In this document: in pieces, positions 45,160 through 56,589 of the stretch
Position numbering within the stretch: the stretch's first letter is position 1
Layout of the letters: the number at the start of each line of letters is the position of its first letter
Source of the DNA: Glossina fuscipes
Lineage: Eukaryota; Arthropoda; Insecta; Diptera; Glossinidae
Direction of reading: 5' to 3'
Length of the DNA: 64,000 bases
Assembly (NCBI RefSeq): GCF_014805625.2
Contig: NW_024003752.1
Coordinates: 268,197 to 332,196 of the forward strand
Made by a program: the position numbers and the translations under genes
The notes under the pieces: model-generated
The model's input: only the letters and a program-made list of their open reading frames with translations
Databases searched by the model: none
Told to the model about the DNA's origin: nothing

Positions 45160-46970
45160 TTATTTAAAAAAATTAGAATGCTAATGCTATTGATGTCTGG
45201 TAATGAACTGATTTAATTTTAACGAGCTACCTTATAGGAAACCTTTGGGTTGTCCAATAATCGGCAGTCAACACTTTTATCGAAACGGAGTAATGTTCAT
45301 ATGAGATTGGTGAGGACTGGCTATTGTAAGGTGCAATATGGGATTGGTCATAAGTATTTATTGTAGGGGTGATATGAGATAGGTGAGAAGTGTTTACAAT
45401 GTATTCGTTTTATGAAATGCTGCGTTTGCTTATTTTATTTATTAGAATGGTTCGTGAATTCATACTTTTTGGTAAGATGGTCCTTAACTTATACTTTTTG
45501 TTAAGATGGTCCTTAACTTATATAATTAGAGCATTCGCCAAAGAAATTTAGAGAGAAATTTAAAAAGAAAAAAAGAGCTATCTTTATTCATTTTTTTGGT
45601 GATAAAAATTGTTAACCTAAAAAAAAAAAGAGTGAAGAAAGTGGGGATTTTGTTTTGACACTGGCTCAGTACTAATTGTATTATTGATTATATTGAATTA
45701 AACTAAGTACATATGTTTTATTATTATTAATGTTTAGCATATGTATTAATTTAATACGTCCAATTGAAGCCATAATATTCTTAGAGAAAAAAAAGAGAAA
45801 CGATGTTTGATTAAGCAGTCTACAGGGGTATCTAAGGCGGGGAATGAGGCGGGTGTGCGTTTGAGTGGGGGTAAAGGGATATGGGATACGGATTAACGGA
45901 CGGCAACAGTACAGACAACGAGCCTCACGAACTCTCATGGAATACTAGGCTCAGGCAGAGTCAGTTCAAAATTGCAGAGTAAAAAAAAGTGAGAACCAAT
46001 TATATAATTAACCAGCTGAAAATTTTTCTGTATGGTGTTTGTAGTCAACGCAGGCATATACAAGCGCATAAAGCAAGTGATTGCTTGCTTGCTTGTTTGG
46101 CTTTAATCAATAACTTGCATTAGAAACCCAAGAAATATTCATGTATATTTCTGATATTTAAATACTTAAAAAATTAAATTTGCGTGCGAATGCATTTCAC
46201 ATAAACATAACTTAGGCCCTCATGTTCCTAAAACGAAACACCTTACAGAAAAGAAAATAAAAAAAAATGAAAAAAGAAGTTTTTGGCATACAGCATAGCA
46301 TATAAACATCATAAAGCTCTATCGCAAAGTAGCTATGCACACGACAAATTTTCAATACACCTTTTCGCGGAATGGAAAACTTGCGCATTCCGGAGTTTCT
46401 CGTATGTTGAAAGAGTACGAAAACGATATAAAAAGCAAGTCAGAGTATGATTAGTATAATAATGCTTACTTTATTTTGGAAAATTCACTACTTATATGCT
46501 AAACAGATTATGACTAAGCATTGAGCTTATAATAGCATAATTTATATTAAATCATCAATACAAAAGTTAACAATACAAAAAAATCATTAACGAGTTTTCT
46601 TGGGCGGGGTATAACTCAGTCACTCCAAGGTTCGTTGCAAGAAAATTTAGAATAAAAATTCGGACCTTCGGGGGGAATGGTGTACAATTTCCTTGATTTA
46701 TTATTTCCTTTTTACGGGAGAGAAGTACAGGGATGGGTAGAAGCTGGCTATGGCAAGGAACCAGTGAGGTATCCCGACTTGTCGCGCTATTACCGGTTTG
46801 TTTTTTCTTTTATTTGCACTTCTTTTTCGTTACGCTTTTAATATCGCGGGGCGCTGCAAGAAAAGGACCGAATACGCTGCCAGTGTCATAGCTGCCGCCG
46901 GGGTGTCCCCGTTTCGCTGCTCGTCGGTAAAGACAAAATATTCTTCAGTCAGCTGGTACATCCCTCATCC
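45160..46970. other. Non-coding stretch with a short tandem repeat
   Basis: No gene seen. At about 45463-45520 TACTTTTTG.TAAGATGG, then TCCTTAACTTA, occurs twice in tandem. A GC-richer block at 46640-46960 precedes the tandem array that follows. Confidence 0.4.
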
Positions 46971-46972
46971 AT

Positions 46973-47180
46973 AATGTCAGTTGTCCCACACAGTTTTTCG
47001 GGGATGGCGATTTATACCAACCGTCACATCCCCTATCTGTAATGTCATTTGTCCTACACAGTCTTTCAGGGATGGCGATTTATACCAACCGTCACATCCC
47101 CTATCCGTAATGTCATTTGTCCTACACAGTCTTTCAGGGATGGCGATTTATACCAACTGTCACATCCCCTATCCGAGCTG
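46973..47180. repeat. Tandem repeat, three 68-bp units
   Basis: AATGTCA marks unit starts at 46973, 47041 and 47109, and a partial unit at about 47176. Each unit contains GGGATGGCGATTTATACC and, further on, CACATCCCC, so GGGATG and CATCCC can pair within the unit. The ORF across it is repeat-derived. Confidence 0.9.
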
Positions 47181-47599
47181 TCAAAAAAAAGAGATTTGTC
47201 ATATTGTCTGTAACCACTTACCTCCAGGCAGCTATGACACCGAAATGAAAGAATCTGCGCGATGTGCTGCTCTTTTATAGCGGGGGTTTCGCTCGCTAGT
47301 GCCAACAGGTTCTGTGTGTTTACAAGTGCTTACGTATATGCTTAGCTTAGGTTGGCTGTAGTCGAAACCTTAGCTACGACTTGCATGATCCTGCTTATAC
47401 ATAACTTAATATCACTTACATCTAGCTTATTATTATGTTTGTTCCAATTTCGACGCAACAGGCACCCAGGTACCAAATCGTGTGATTCAATCACCGTTAG
47501 ATATGTGAGTGCTTGTGCCTTTCTATGCCACTGTGTTTGCATATGCTTGTTTTTTGTGTGTTTCCACATGTGTGATCGTGACTTTGTACATTTTGTGTA

Positions 47600-48490
47600 A
47601 TATTGTGTGTGTGTTTGTGCTCTTTACGCGTACAAGTATTGGTGTGCATTGCTATGTGTGACTCTAACGTTTATACGTTTTGTCTGATCGTATATTCATT
47701 GTAGAGCATAAGGGTTTCTACCTGATTACATATCCTAACGGGGTTTATGCAGTAATGCGTAAAATGTAAGCGTTCCTACAGTTTCTTATACAATTTTACG
47801 GCATACAGATTTCTGTATGTTACTATGGCCTAACGGTACTATAAAATGCTATATGTGATTCTTTGGCATGTGCGTTTATAAGCGCGTGTGTGCTTGTGTA
47901 TTGCGAAGCACAAGGGTTTCTATATGCTTAAACAATCTAACGGGATTTACACCGTAATGCGTAATATGTACGCGTTTCCACAGTTTGCTTATACAATTTT
48001 AAGGCATACAGATTTCTTCTTGTATATGTTGTACTAAATCCTATGTTTGACTTGGGTTTGAGTTATATGACTCACAAGTTCTATGGCTTTGAGTTGTGTC
48101 TGACAAGCTTTATTTGATCTTATTCATACATATTCTGCGCTTTGGCGGTTGTGTAAATATTACATATGGTTTTGTGCCTATGTTCGACCAGGGCTTGTGT
48201 TATATGCTATGTAAGTTCTATGACTTTGAGTCGTGTCTGACAAGTTTTATCTGATGTTACTCACATATGTTCTGCGCTTGGCGGTTGTGTAAATGTTACA
48301 TATGGTTTTGTGCCTAAGTTCGTCTAGGTCTTGTGTTGTATGATTTTACATGTTCTATGCCTACGAGCCATTTCATACAAGTTTTATTCATTCTACCGAT
48401 CTTATACCTATTTGCTCTTGCCTGTATTATATATTTTACATATTCTATGCCTTGGCGCCGTTTCTTCATTCTCTTTACCTTTCGTTTGGT
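47600..48490. repeat. Decayed tandem repeats
   Basis: AAGGGTTTCTA with CTAACGGG and ATGCGTAA recurs at about 47710 and 47912 (period about 202). A second family, TTCTGCGC, GGCGGTTGTGTAAAT and TGTGTCTGACAAG, recurs at 48133 and 48270 (period 137), with more degraded units after 48330. ORFs at 48331-48675 are probably by-products. Confidence 0.65.
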
Positions 48491-48719
48491 GCTGGAGTGT
48501 GTATTCTTATGGATTAACTAGCGTAGGCCTGTGCAGTATGTGTCTATACATTTTCTCTTTATACGGTATAGGCATATTTAGTGCGTGTTTTTATGATTTA
48601 ATCCATTTGATGTTGGGGGAGGCTGCTCGTGTGTTGTTCACAGAACGATGTGCGTGGGCAGATCGGACTTGCTGACTGCGGGCTGCGGGTGGACTTTTGA
48701 GCGGACGGACTTGTATTTC

Positions 48720-48745
48720 GTAAGGAAGCAAAAGTGCTTCCTTAC
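48720..48745. other. Perfect 11-bp hairpin
   Basis: GTAAGGAAGCA at 48720-48730 and its exact reverse complement at 48735-48745, loop AAAG. It closes the tandem-repeat block. On the minus strand the outer edge reads TGTAAGGAAGCAC, so it could be the start of an LTR. Confidence 0.9.
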
Positions 48746-48749
48746 ATTA

Positions 48750-49700
48750 TATTAAAATAAAACCAACTTATACGTACGCCAAAATTAATCATAAAACGTA
48801 TTTACGTTAGCACTATTACAACCTTATTCTGGCACTGTGATCGTGCAATAATCGTACTTCATATAAAATTTCGTATTCTGAAGCAAAAAAGACAGTAAAA
48901 CTATCCAATAACAATTTAATGCTAAATAGGGTAGTTAATTTATGCAGTGCCAAAAAAAGAAAATATACAGCTTTGCAATGAAAAAAATATATATACAAAA
49001 TGAAACAAATTTAAGGTAATATAACAACTAATAAATTGTATTTTGTGTGCCTGCAGAACGGAAAAAACGTTACCACAGATGCACCCAACAGCAGTTCAAT
49101 TATACTAAACGCAAAATTTCCAAAACATTAAATAAGTTAGATAAATCCATAAGAAATGAAAAATTTATGGGAGGATTTGGCTCCAAATTTAAACGGAATG
49201 AGTGAGCCAACTAGATGTGCCTGCAAATGAAAAAAGGTAAGTATAATATATGGAAATGTATTTATTTAAAATAATGTTAGTTGCATTATCAGTCGCTAAG
49301 CCATTAGAAAAATCAACTGCGTTCCAGGGCTTGTTGAATGGCACTCACGGCGTGCTTTTGAGGCAAAAGGATTTGAAGAAAGGGCTGTGGCGAGGCCTGG
49401 AGCAATTGCTGTTGACTATTTCAATTTTTTTTTTTTAATGTAGTCTTTGGGCTATTGCATCACACGCTGTTATTATAATAACTACGCACAGTGGCCTGCT
49501 GACGAATAGATCACAAACCGTGTGAAATTTTGGTAGTGTTCAAACTTATGTACAAACATCAAAGTACCAAAAAAGTATAAAAAGATAATAAGAACAGTTG
49601 TTTAGCTGTTTGGCAAACACATATGGCTAGTCATCTGTTAGTGGTTGCCCTCAGAATAAGGGTATAGAATAGTATAACTAAGAGAAAAATGCGTAGTATG
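48750..49700. other. Non-coding stretch, no gene seen
   Basis: AT-rich; the ORF at 49250-49438 has no family motif. Confidence 0.3.
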
Positions 49701-49766
49701 TGTAACGGCGGCGAACAAACCTCGGGTAGGGTGTCTGTCGGTCTGTATCAACCGCAAGCGGCGGAA

Positions 49767-50056
49767 TAACGGCATGCCGTTAGACAAAATCATGCGATTT
49801 TGTGGTACCGCTAATAAATCGCATGATCTTGCGGTATATGTGTTTATTTTGTTCTTTTCTGATCCTTACTTACAAGTACAGGCAAAAATCGTATGATTTT
49901 GCGGTACCTTTGCTTGCTTTTACAAGTACAGGCAGAATCGTATGATTTTGCGGTACTCCTTTTTTTCCTTTTGCTCTTGCAAGCATAGGCAAAATCGTAT
50001 GATTTTGCGGGATCTATGCTTGCTCTTGTGAGAGTAGCGGCAAGCCGTTATAGAGA
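49767..50056. repeat. Array of palindromic motifs
   Basis: Starts with the perfect palindrome TAACGGCATGCCGTTA (49767-49782). Five related units follow, with centres near 49794, 49823, 49893, 49943 and 49999. The best-kept form is AAAATC-GTAT-GATTTT followed by GCGGTAC. Spacing is irregular (about 30-70 bp); the last three units also share AAGTACAGGC or AAGCATAGGC just before. It closes with GCGGCAAGCCGTTAT, similar to the opening palindrome. Confidence 0.85.
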
Positions 50057-51141
50057 GAGCAACAGGAAGAAGAAGAAGGAAATTGAGTGAGAAGGAGAAG
50101 TCTGTCTGCGTTTTAAAATTTAAGTCAGAGAGGGGATAGTTAGTTTGAAGTTGAGTTGGTTCGAGGTCAGTTGGTTTCTAAAAGTGGAAGGAAAAACATC
50201 AACGAATATGAGCTCAGACGGAAAGCTGACCATTAAGAAGGAAAAATATCAAACAAAAAATTTCTTAACATTCATAAAATCAGCAAAATTGTGACGTGTT
50301 AAATACATCGAATAGTCAAATCACATCCTTAAATTAAAATTTAAATGATAAATTTACTGAAATCTATTTTTCTAAACCTAACGATACAAATAATAAGCTT
50401 ACGGATTATTGAAACCAGACATGAGTTTTTTTTAAACCGATTGCAATAGAGAATTGATAACTAAACATCAAAAAGACAAAAGCCATACAAGGCAGTTTGA
50501 GCTGTTCGTTAGCGCTTGTCCTAAAAATCGTGTTCGAGCGGAATCCAAGTGTATGTTGTTATGCAATGTGAACCAAAGAAAAAAAATTCTCCACTTCAAG
50601 AAAAGAAAATGTTCTAGTTTGATATTGAATGACTGTTAACAGAAAAATTCATCCAAATTCTGGATCTGGTAATAATAACAAAAGTCGTGTACTTGTCACG
50701 TTTTGAGAATCAATTCAATAATTTTTTTTTCGTTTGAATATCAAAAAAAAAAAGAGAAAAAAAAAGGAGTATAAAAGAAAATTCTATAACAGCCTTTTGT
50801 TCCTAAAACGAGGAAGAAGAAAAATCAAGAGGAGTAAAGAAGAGAAAAGAATTGATAATTAAATCTCAAAACACAAAAACTACATAAGGCAAACAAATAA
50901 GAAAACCGCAGTACAAAGTCAGAATATTGCGTGATTATAATTCTTAAGCGGTAAAATTGCCTACAACAATAACGAAGTGAAGAGTTGAGTGTGTTAGTAG
51001 AATGTACCAAGCAAAGCGCATCGCGTTCGTGTAGGAACACATTATGTTAAAGTAGCAATGAGAGTGCACATTAAAGATGACAGAGTTAGGAGATGTCGCA
51101 ATATTGTGTCTTGCATACCGGAATATTTTATCTAATTTAAC

Positions 51142-51293
51142 TATTAAATACTAACAAGAAGATTGAAATAAACTTTGATTTAATTTATTATAAAAGAGAT
51201 GTGAAAATCAATATGAGTATTAAAAATTAACAAGAAGATTGAAATAAGCTTTGATTTAATCTATTATAAAAGAGATGTGAAAAATTAATATGA
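51142..51293. repeat. Tandem duplication, two 76-bp units
   Basis: ACAAGAAGATTGAAATAA, then CTTTGATTTAAT, then ATTATAAAAGAGATGTGA occurs twice with a period of 76. Confidence 0.85.
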
Positions 51294-51709
51294 GAAGTCA
51301 ATCTGTCTGCGTGCCTGTATTTAAACATTCCTAAATCTAAAGCACTAAAAGCAATTATTTAAGAAATAAGTTAATTACAAATTTTGTGAAAATCGTATAA
51401 TATAATAAAGGAAAGAAAAAAAAACCTAATCGAAGTTTATCTTAAAATTAGCATTCGTTAAAGAGAAGACAGCTTGACATAAAGAAAAAGAAAAGAAAAA
51501 CAATTTTGGATAATTAAGTAAACTTTTAGTCCAAATATCATAAAAATCGAATCAACCACTCCTAGGCCTTTTTCCATTTTAAAACAAAAAGAAAAACAAG
51601 AGGAAAAAGAAATCTATAAAAATTTTGGGAACTACAACAAAACAACGATATCGCAGCCATAAACAACAAATTATTTTGAAACTACAATAATTGTTTTGAG
51701 TGCTACAAC

Positions 51710-51721
51710 TGGTGCTCTGGC
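51710..51721 (+). promoter_or_regulatory. Candidate primer-binding site
   Basis: TGGTGCTCTGGC agrees at 10 of 12 bases with the complement of the tRNA-Gly 3' end (TGGTGCATTGGC), which some BEL elements use. Weak on its own; the position after the candidate LTR supports it. Confidence 0.25.
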
Positions 51722-52374
51722 TCTAGGCATACATCTAGCGCCAGAAGAACGTCAGACACCTTTAAGAAGTGACACGGAACATCCTGTGTCCTGGAGTTGA
51801 AGATTGCCGATGTAGCAGCTACCGCGGCCGACGCTGCACCATGGCCTATACTGTAAGTTATTTTTAAGCTATCTAATTTTGTTGTTCCCCATGAGTGGCT
51901 AGGCCCGAGCTGCCACCGCTGTGGCTGAGACGTAGGGGCGTGCATATGGTGGCTATGTAGGGCCGACGCTAGCCGATGACCGACTGGCTCACTGGTGACA
52001 GACGGACAGCAGACAGCCGACCGGACCTTTACGTTCTTTTAGTTTATTTTTTTATTTTTCCTTTGTCAGGAGGCTCCGAGAGCCAAACCCCAGGTCAAAA
52101 AAAAAAAAAAAAGAGAGAAGAAAAAAAATATATATATATATTTATATGCTCTACCGGCCGAAAGGGGCTAAGACCGTGACATATGTAAGAAATAAATTAC
52201 GGTATAGTAATGTGAATAGATGATACTAGCATGCAAATATAAGAAATATTGTATAATTGTGTGAATACATTACATAAATTATGGAGACTTGCAACCAATT
52301 CTTATCAAACTACAGGAAATTTTAAATTTCCAGCCATTAGCACGGAGGTGTGACATTCCCAACGAGGGAAGAGC
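51722..52374. other. Leader-like stretch without a gene
   Basis: GC-richer at first, then an A run near 52100 and an AT run near 52130. ACCGGCCGAAAGGGGC near 52152 is purine-rich. No gag is recognisable; if this is a BEL/Pao element its gag and most of pol are deleted. Confidence 0.3.
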
Positions 52375-52600
52375 CTTATCTACAGCCCATATGTTAATCC
52401 TTCCTTAATACGGTTGCCTGACGAAAATCTGCAAAGCTGCTACATTTCACTTGGAAAGTTGGCAGTTTGTGACTCAGCTTAAACCACGATTTTGGAAACT
52501 GTAGGTCCGTGATTACGAAGTGAGTCTACAACACAGGTAGAAATGGTTTAAGCCACGCTAAAACATGAAGGAAGGCAGTTTGACCTTGCCTTTAGAGACA
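52375..52600 (+). pseudogene. BEL/Pao pol C-terminal relic
   Basis: STAHMLI, then RLPDENLQ, then, after a frameshift, SWQFVTQLKPRFWKL-stop-VRDYEVSLQHR-stop-KW, and NMKEGSL. This follows the conserved region downstream of the integrase core in BEL/Pao polyproteins (LTPAHFLIG, RW..VQ...FWKRW..EYL..LQ.R.KW, and ..G.LVL). Two stops and a shift show decay. The catalytic domains are not present upstream. Confidence 0.75.
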
Positions 52601-54180
52601 CACTCACTATGTTGAAACTCTACTTCTCGAAACAAATGGAAAGTGCCTTTCACTGAAGGCAGTGTGCCCGCAATAATTCTTTCCATACACATGTGTCTAC
52701 CCTTTATGCTCAAGTTTTGTCACATTACATTATTCGTACAGGTTTTGCTTCTTTACCTTCATCTTGTTCATAAAACACATATCACACACTCGAATTCCTA
52801 ACTGTTAATATGTTAAGAAACTCTTTTTCTCTTTTTTCCCTTGTGAATAGTATACTCAGTTTATCGCTAATCATTTGTGGAAGAATAATAGCAGAAAAAA
52901 CTATTTATATAACATGATTATTTAAACTTACTACATAATTAATTTTATTCTGCTAAAATTTAGACCATAAAAAGTGTATTTTTGCAATTTAATACATTTG
53001 AAGTATGTCACAGTTCATTGCATTTTTCAACATTACTTTTGTTTATTTTGGATTTTTTGTAACACACTTTATCTAGCACATCTGGCTAACGTATTTTGTG
53101 CGATAATGCAAAGTATAAATCAAGCTTTTTTTTTGGATGATATTTATGTAATAATTCTTTCTTAATTTAAGTTAACTTTAGTTTTCAATTTTCAATAAAA
53201 TTCATATTTTTTTCCAGAACAAAAATCCGCTTGTTGACAATTGTCTGATCGTATTCTGTTTCCTTTTTTGCTTTTGCATCTTAATTGCCAGTACTGAGGG
53301 GCACTTAATGAAATTGAGTTCACTCAGTTTGGACGTAACGTCTAAATTGAGTATCCACCAAAACTTTCAGTTGGGTTGTTTGTTTTTTGGATTCTTGCTG
53401 AGATCTCTACAAAGATCTTGAAAGATAAGAGTGAGTAAAATCTCATGAACTTTGGCTATTACTGTTATAAAGGTAAGCACTATTAATTAGCAGCGATTTA
53501 ATTGCTTGCTCTTGCATTCTCATTATTTGCATGAGCAAAAATTCTTTCACTGGTACAAAGCAAAATCACATTGTAATGTAACCACATATGATTACATATG
53601 TGCGTCCACTTGAAATATATCATAAATAAAAACCAACATAAGCAGAATTCGAAATATCGCAATGCACTTTCTATAATTACATAATGGATAACAGGAGAGA
53701 TAAGAAACGCAAAGAATGCAATGCGCTCTTATTCTTTAACATCATTGTTTATTATTATCGTTCTTAGTTGTTTATACTAACCTAAACACTGAGTACTTTT
53801 GTAAATATATTCACGTATTATCATACACCTAAGATAAATGCAAACGCAACGTTGTTTCCATCGATATTGCTCACTTACAATAACCTATGAAGACTATAAG
53901 CTCGCTTGTTCCATTTGCCAACCTACGTAGTGAGCTCTAGAAAGATTTACATTGGGAAGCAGAAAAGAATGTTCACGGAAACAGCCGATCAGGACAGATC
54001 ATCCATCACAAAACAGAATTCATTGTGAAATCTTGAAAGACTCACCTATTTAACACGACTCTCTATAAGAGGGATTTTCAAGAAAACTTATAGACATAAA
54101 TACCACTCTTTTACAAACAATCATTGCAGAACTTTAAAATATAAATTTCTGTATTTTTAAATGAACATGTGCTATAAAGT
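52601..54180. other. Non-coding stretch, no gene seen
   Basis: AT-rich DNA; the ORF at 52974-53165 has no motif. The 5' LTR of the gypsy element that starts at 54266 should end here, but no matching 3' LTR was found to define it. Confidence 0.35.
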
Positions 54181-54265
54181 ACATATATGTGTATGAAAAA
54201 AATCGAAGGTTAGGCAACAAATACAATTTGTTTTTGTCTCATCGCTTATTATATTTCATAACAAC

Positions 54266-54281
54266 TGGTGTCGGAAGTGAG
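54266..54281 (+). promoter_or_regulatory. Primer-binding site, tRNA-Leu type
   Basis: TGGTGTCGGAAGTGAG follows ACAAC. It resembles the complement of a tRNA-Leu 3' end (TGGTGTCAGAAGTGGG), differing at two positions. It sits just before gag as expected. Confidence 0.6.
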
Positions 54282-54284
54282 ATC

Positions 54285-55571
54285 GTAGAAACCAACGTAA
54301 AATTAGAAGAACTCATAGTGGATCAGCTCAAACAGGATTTGGGAAAAAGAAACGTTCGTACAATCGGTAGCAAAGCTGAATTAGAACAAAGACTGGTCGA
54401 ACATCTAGAAAAAGACGGAGAGGACCTGTCCTTCTTCGAATGCGAATATAATATCGAGATACGGAAGCAAACCGACAACTTGGGAGGAACAGAAAAACAG
54501 GTACAGCAGGGGAAAAACACAGCAAAGAAGAAGGCGAAGACGGTGCAAGTATATCAACAAATGCAACAACAAATGCAACAACAAGCGCAACAGATAGAAT
54601 CGAAAATTGACAAGAAAATTCAGGAAAATCAACGCATCTTGCGAACACATATAGACGAAACGTACCAGCAATTCGGAGGCAAAGTTAATGTATTGGAAGA
54701 AAAAGTTGATAATGCGATAGGCCAGTTGGATGCCAGAATAAATGACCAGAAGAAGATGAAGACGTCGTGAAAAGTGAAATAAAAGCCTTGAAAAAAGAAG
54801 TGGTTAAGCTGAAAACTAATGAAGTAATCACCAGTTCTTTCAAAATAAAAACACCACTACATGACGGCGCCACTAACTTCAACGCATTCAAACTACAATT
54901 TGGTGTTTGTTGCAACAAAAAATATGTGGGATAATGACGAGAAAGCAGTCGCCTTAATAACCTCCTTGACAGGAGCAGCAGCGGAAATTATCCAAATAAT
55001 CCCGGAAGGAAAAAGAACGGAATTCGCGCAAATTATGGATTTATTGGAAAAGAAATATGCTAGCAAACATGTGAAGGAAGGAAGCCATCTAGAGTTGTCT
55101 TCGCGTTGCCAGAAGCTGAACGAAAGCATCCAAGATTACGCTACCGAAATCGAACGCTTGGCCAATTTCGCGTATATCGGTGTTAAAGGACTCCGTGACG
55201 CGGAGCTTAAAAAAGCTGTATGAACGTCACCGAAAACGGCGTTTACGGAAACGCTTTGCTTCGCGCTTACACAAGGAGCAGCTAATGTGCTGTGGACGTC
55301 AAGCATGAAGGTGAGACGCACGGAAGTTACCAGCGAGAACGATATTTCGGATGTGGTCTGCGCAGCGGTTCGACAAGTTCTACGCGAAAATAAGCAAATG
55401 CCGGCTTCAAAAACACGTAAGTGTTATGTCTGCCAAAAACCTGGTCATTTTGCACGGAAATGCCCGTCAAACCACAAAAGAACACACTCCACATCACCTA
55501 CACGGAATATTAGTGAAGGATATCCGAAGAGGCAGAAGAAGAACAAGAGAACAAAAGCAAGAAGCGCGTAA
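54285..55571 (+). pseudogene. Gypsy-type gag relic with SAP-like head and zinc knuckle
   Basis: Three frames in order. 54285-54770: SAP-like N-terminus (LIVDQLKQDLGKRNVRTIGS, then KAELEQRLVEHL), followed by a Gln-rich coiled-coil stretch. 54861-55223: capsid-like part (WDNDEKAVALITSLTGAAAE, then NESIQDYATEIERLANFAY, then GLRDAELKKAV). 55287-55571: a CCHC knuckle CYVCQKPGHFARKC at about 55420-55460. Gag forms the retrotransposon particle and binds its RNA. A start ATG directly after the primer site is lacking. Frameshifts near 54770 and 55223 break it. Confidence 0.8.
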
Positions 55572-55884
55572 ATGCTACTATTGTGACTGTAAATTGCGAA
55601 GGAAGGGCACGCAGTTGAAGTTGCCCATCAACAGTGCAGCAGGCGTACGGCATAAACGCCACGTTAAAGGAATTAAATCGAGGAAATTGCCGGATGACTG
55701 TGGCAGGCAGAAGCATGTAGAGAAGACAGTAAGTGACAGCATGAAAGCAACATACGATCTGAGGGCTAACGCCCATGGGTTTAAGGAGGGAGATTTAGTG
55801 TTCTTATACAATCCTTTACGCGAAAAAGGTTTGGCACCAAAATTGCGATGTAACTGCGGGTTTCAGCTAAGTATTTTTCCCTAA
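55572..55884 (+). pseudogene. Gypsy integrase C-terminal segment joined to gag
   Basis: The frame 55351-55884 continues past gag with CYYCDCKLRRKG (perhaps a second degraded knuckle), then KATYDLRANAHGFKEGDLVF and LYNPLREKGLAPKL, the conserved C-terminus of gypsy integrase (YD.R....F..GD.VWLYNP.R.KGLSPKL). Protease, reverse transcriptase, RNase H and the integrase core are deleted, so gag and the integrase tail lie within about 150 bp of each other. Confidence 0.75.
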
Positions 55885-56585
55885 TAATAAATTCCCTAAA
55901 GAAGAAAAAACCAAATGCACATTCGCAAGAGCGTCATGCAGAAGTTTGTGGCAAGGGTTTAACGTGGGTTCCTGCCTGAAAGGCTTAACCCCACGGTGGC
56001 CCAAGCCACTTTTAAGCGTAGTAAAAAAGCGTACGTAAAAAGCCTTCCGTCAAATCCCTTTTTAATAATATTTGCATATATTATTTCTCAAGAGGGTTTT
56101 TTATTAATAGGCCAAAGGGGAAGCCATCCGTCAATTCATTTTTCGTATCATTAAGTTAAATATTCTTGAGAAAAATTCTTATTACGTTACGACTTTTTGA
56201 ACAAAGTCCCACCATATACCCGCAGGCATACGTGGCTTTGTGAGACGAGCTTCCTGACCCCCATGGCGCCTAATTTATTTAACAAAGCCTTTGGCATACT
56301 TTGGGCGGTTGTAAAAACAGACCACACTTGCCTTCGGATTCTCCATACATCCTAGTTAGCCAACCCCAGGAACTACTTATCTTCGAGATATATAGCTCTC
56401 GGGTATTGCACTGATATGGCAGGGGCGATCTACCATGCACTCGCTAGATTACTACCTTCTACGTACTTAAATACCATTCAGAAATTTCCTAGGTAGTAAC
56501 CAGCTAATGAGTGAAGAGTTCATCTTCCAGCCAATCCCTCCACTATCTCTCAGAAACTCGTCGCCGAGTTAGTATCCCAAAACCT
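55885..56585. other. Probable 3' non-coding part or LTR of the deleted gypsy element
   Basis: GC-richer start (GGTTTAACGTGGGTTCC, then CCCACGGTGG near 55991), then AT-rich sequence with two similar stretches, CCTTCCGTCAAATCCC near 56043 and CCATCCGTCAATTC near 56126. LTR ends could not be fixed. Confidence 0.3.
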
Positions 56586-56589
56586 TAAA

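Larger units (their letters stand above)
49701..51707 (+). repeat. Candidate long LTR (about 2 kb), possibly of a BEL/Pao element
   Basis: The block begins TGTAACGGCGGCG and ends GTGCTACA, followed after two bases by a primer-site-like TGGTGCTCTGGC. A TATAAAA lies near 50771 and AATAAA near 51167. BEL/Pao pol sequence lies downstream on the same strand at 52375. No second copy is present in the window, so the LTR identity is inference from termini and context. Confidence 0.3.

Noticed and set aside
48720..48745. Helitron 3' terminus
   Set aside because: A hairpin is present but no CTRR follows it and no 5' TC end or helicase was seen.
49767..50056. CRISPR-like array
   Set aside because: Repeats are palindromic and spaced irregularly, there are no cas genes, and the genome is eukaryotic.
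54323..54671. Antisense ORFs over gag
   Set aside because: Leu/Phe/Cys-rich shadows of the Gln/Lys-rich coiled-coil region on the plus strand.
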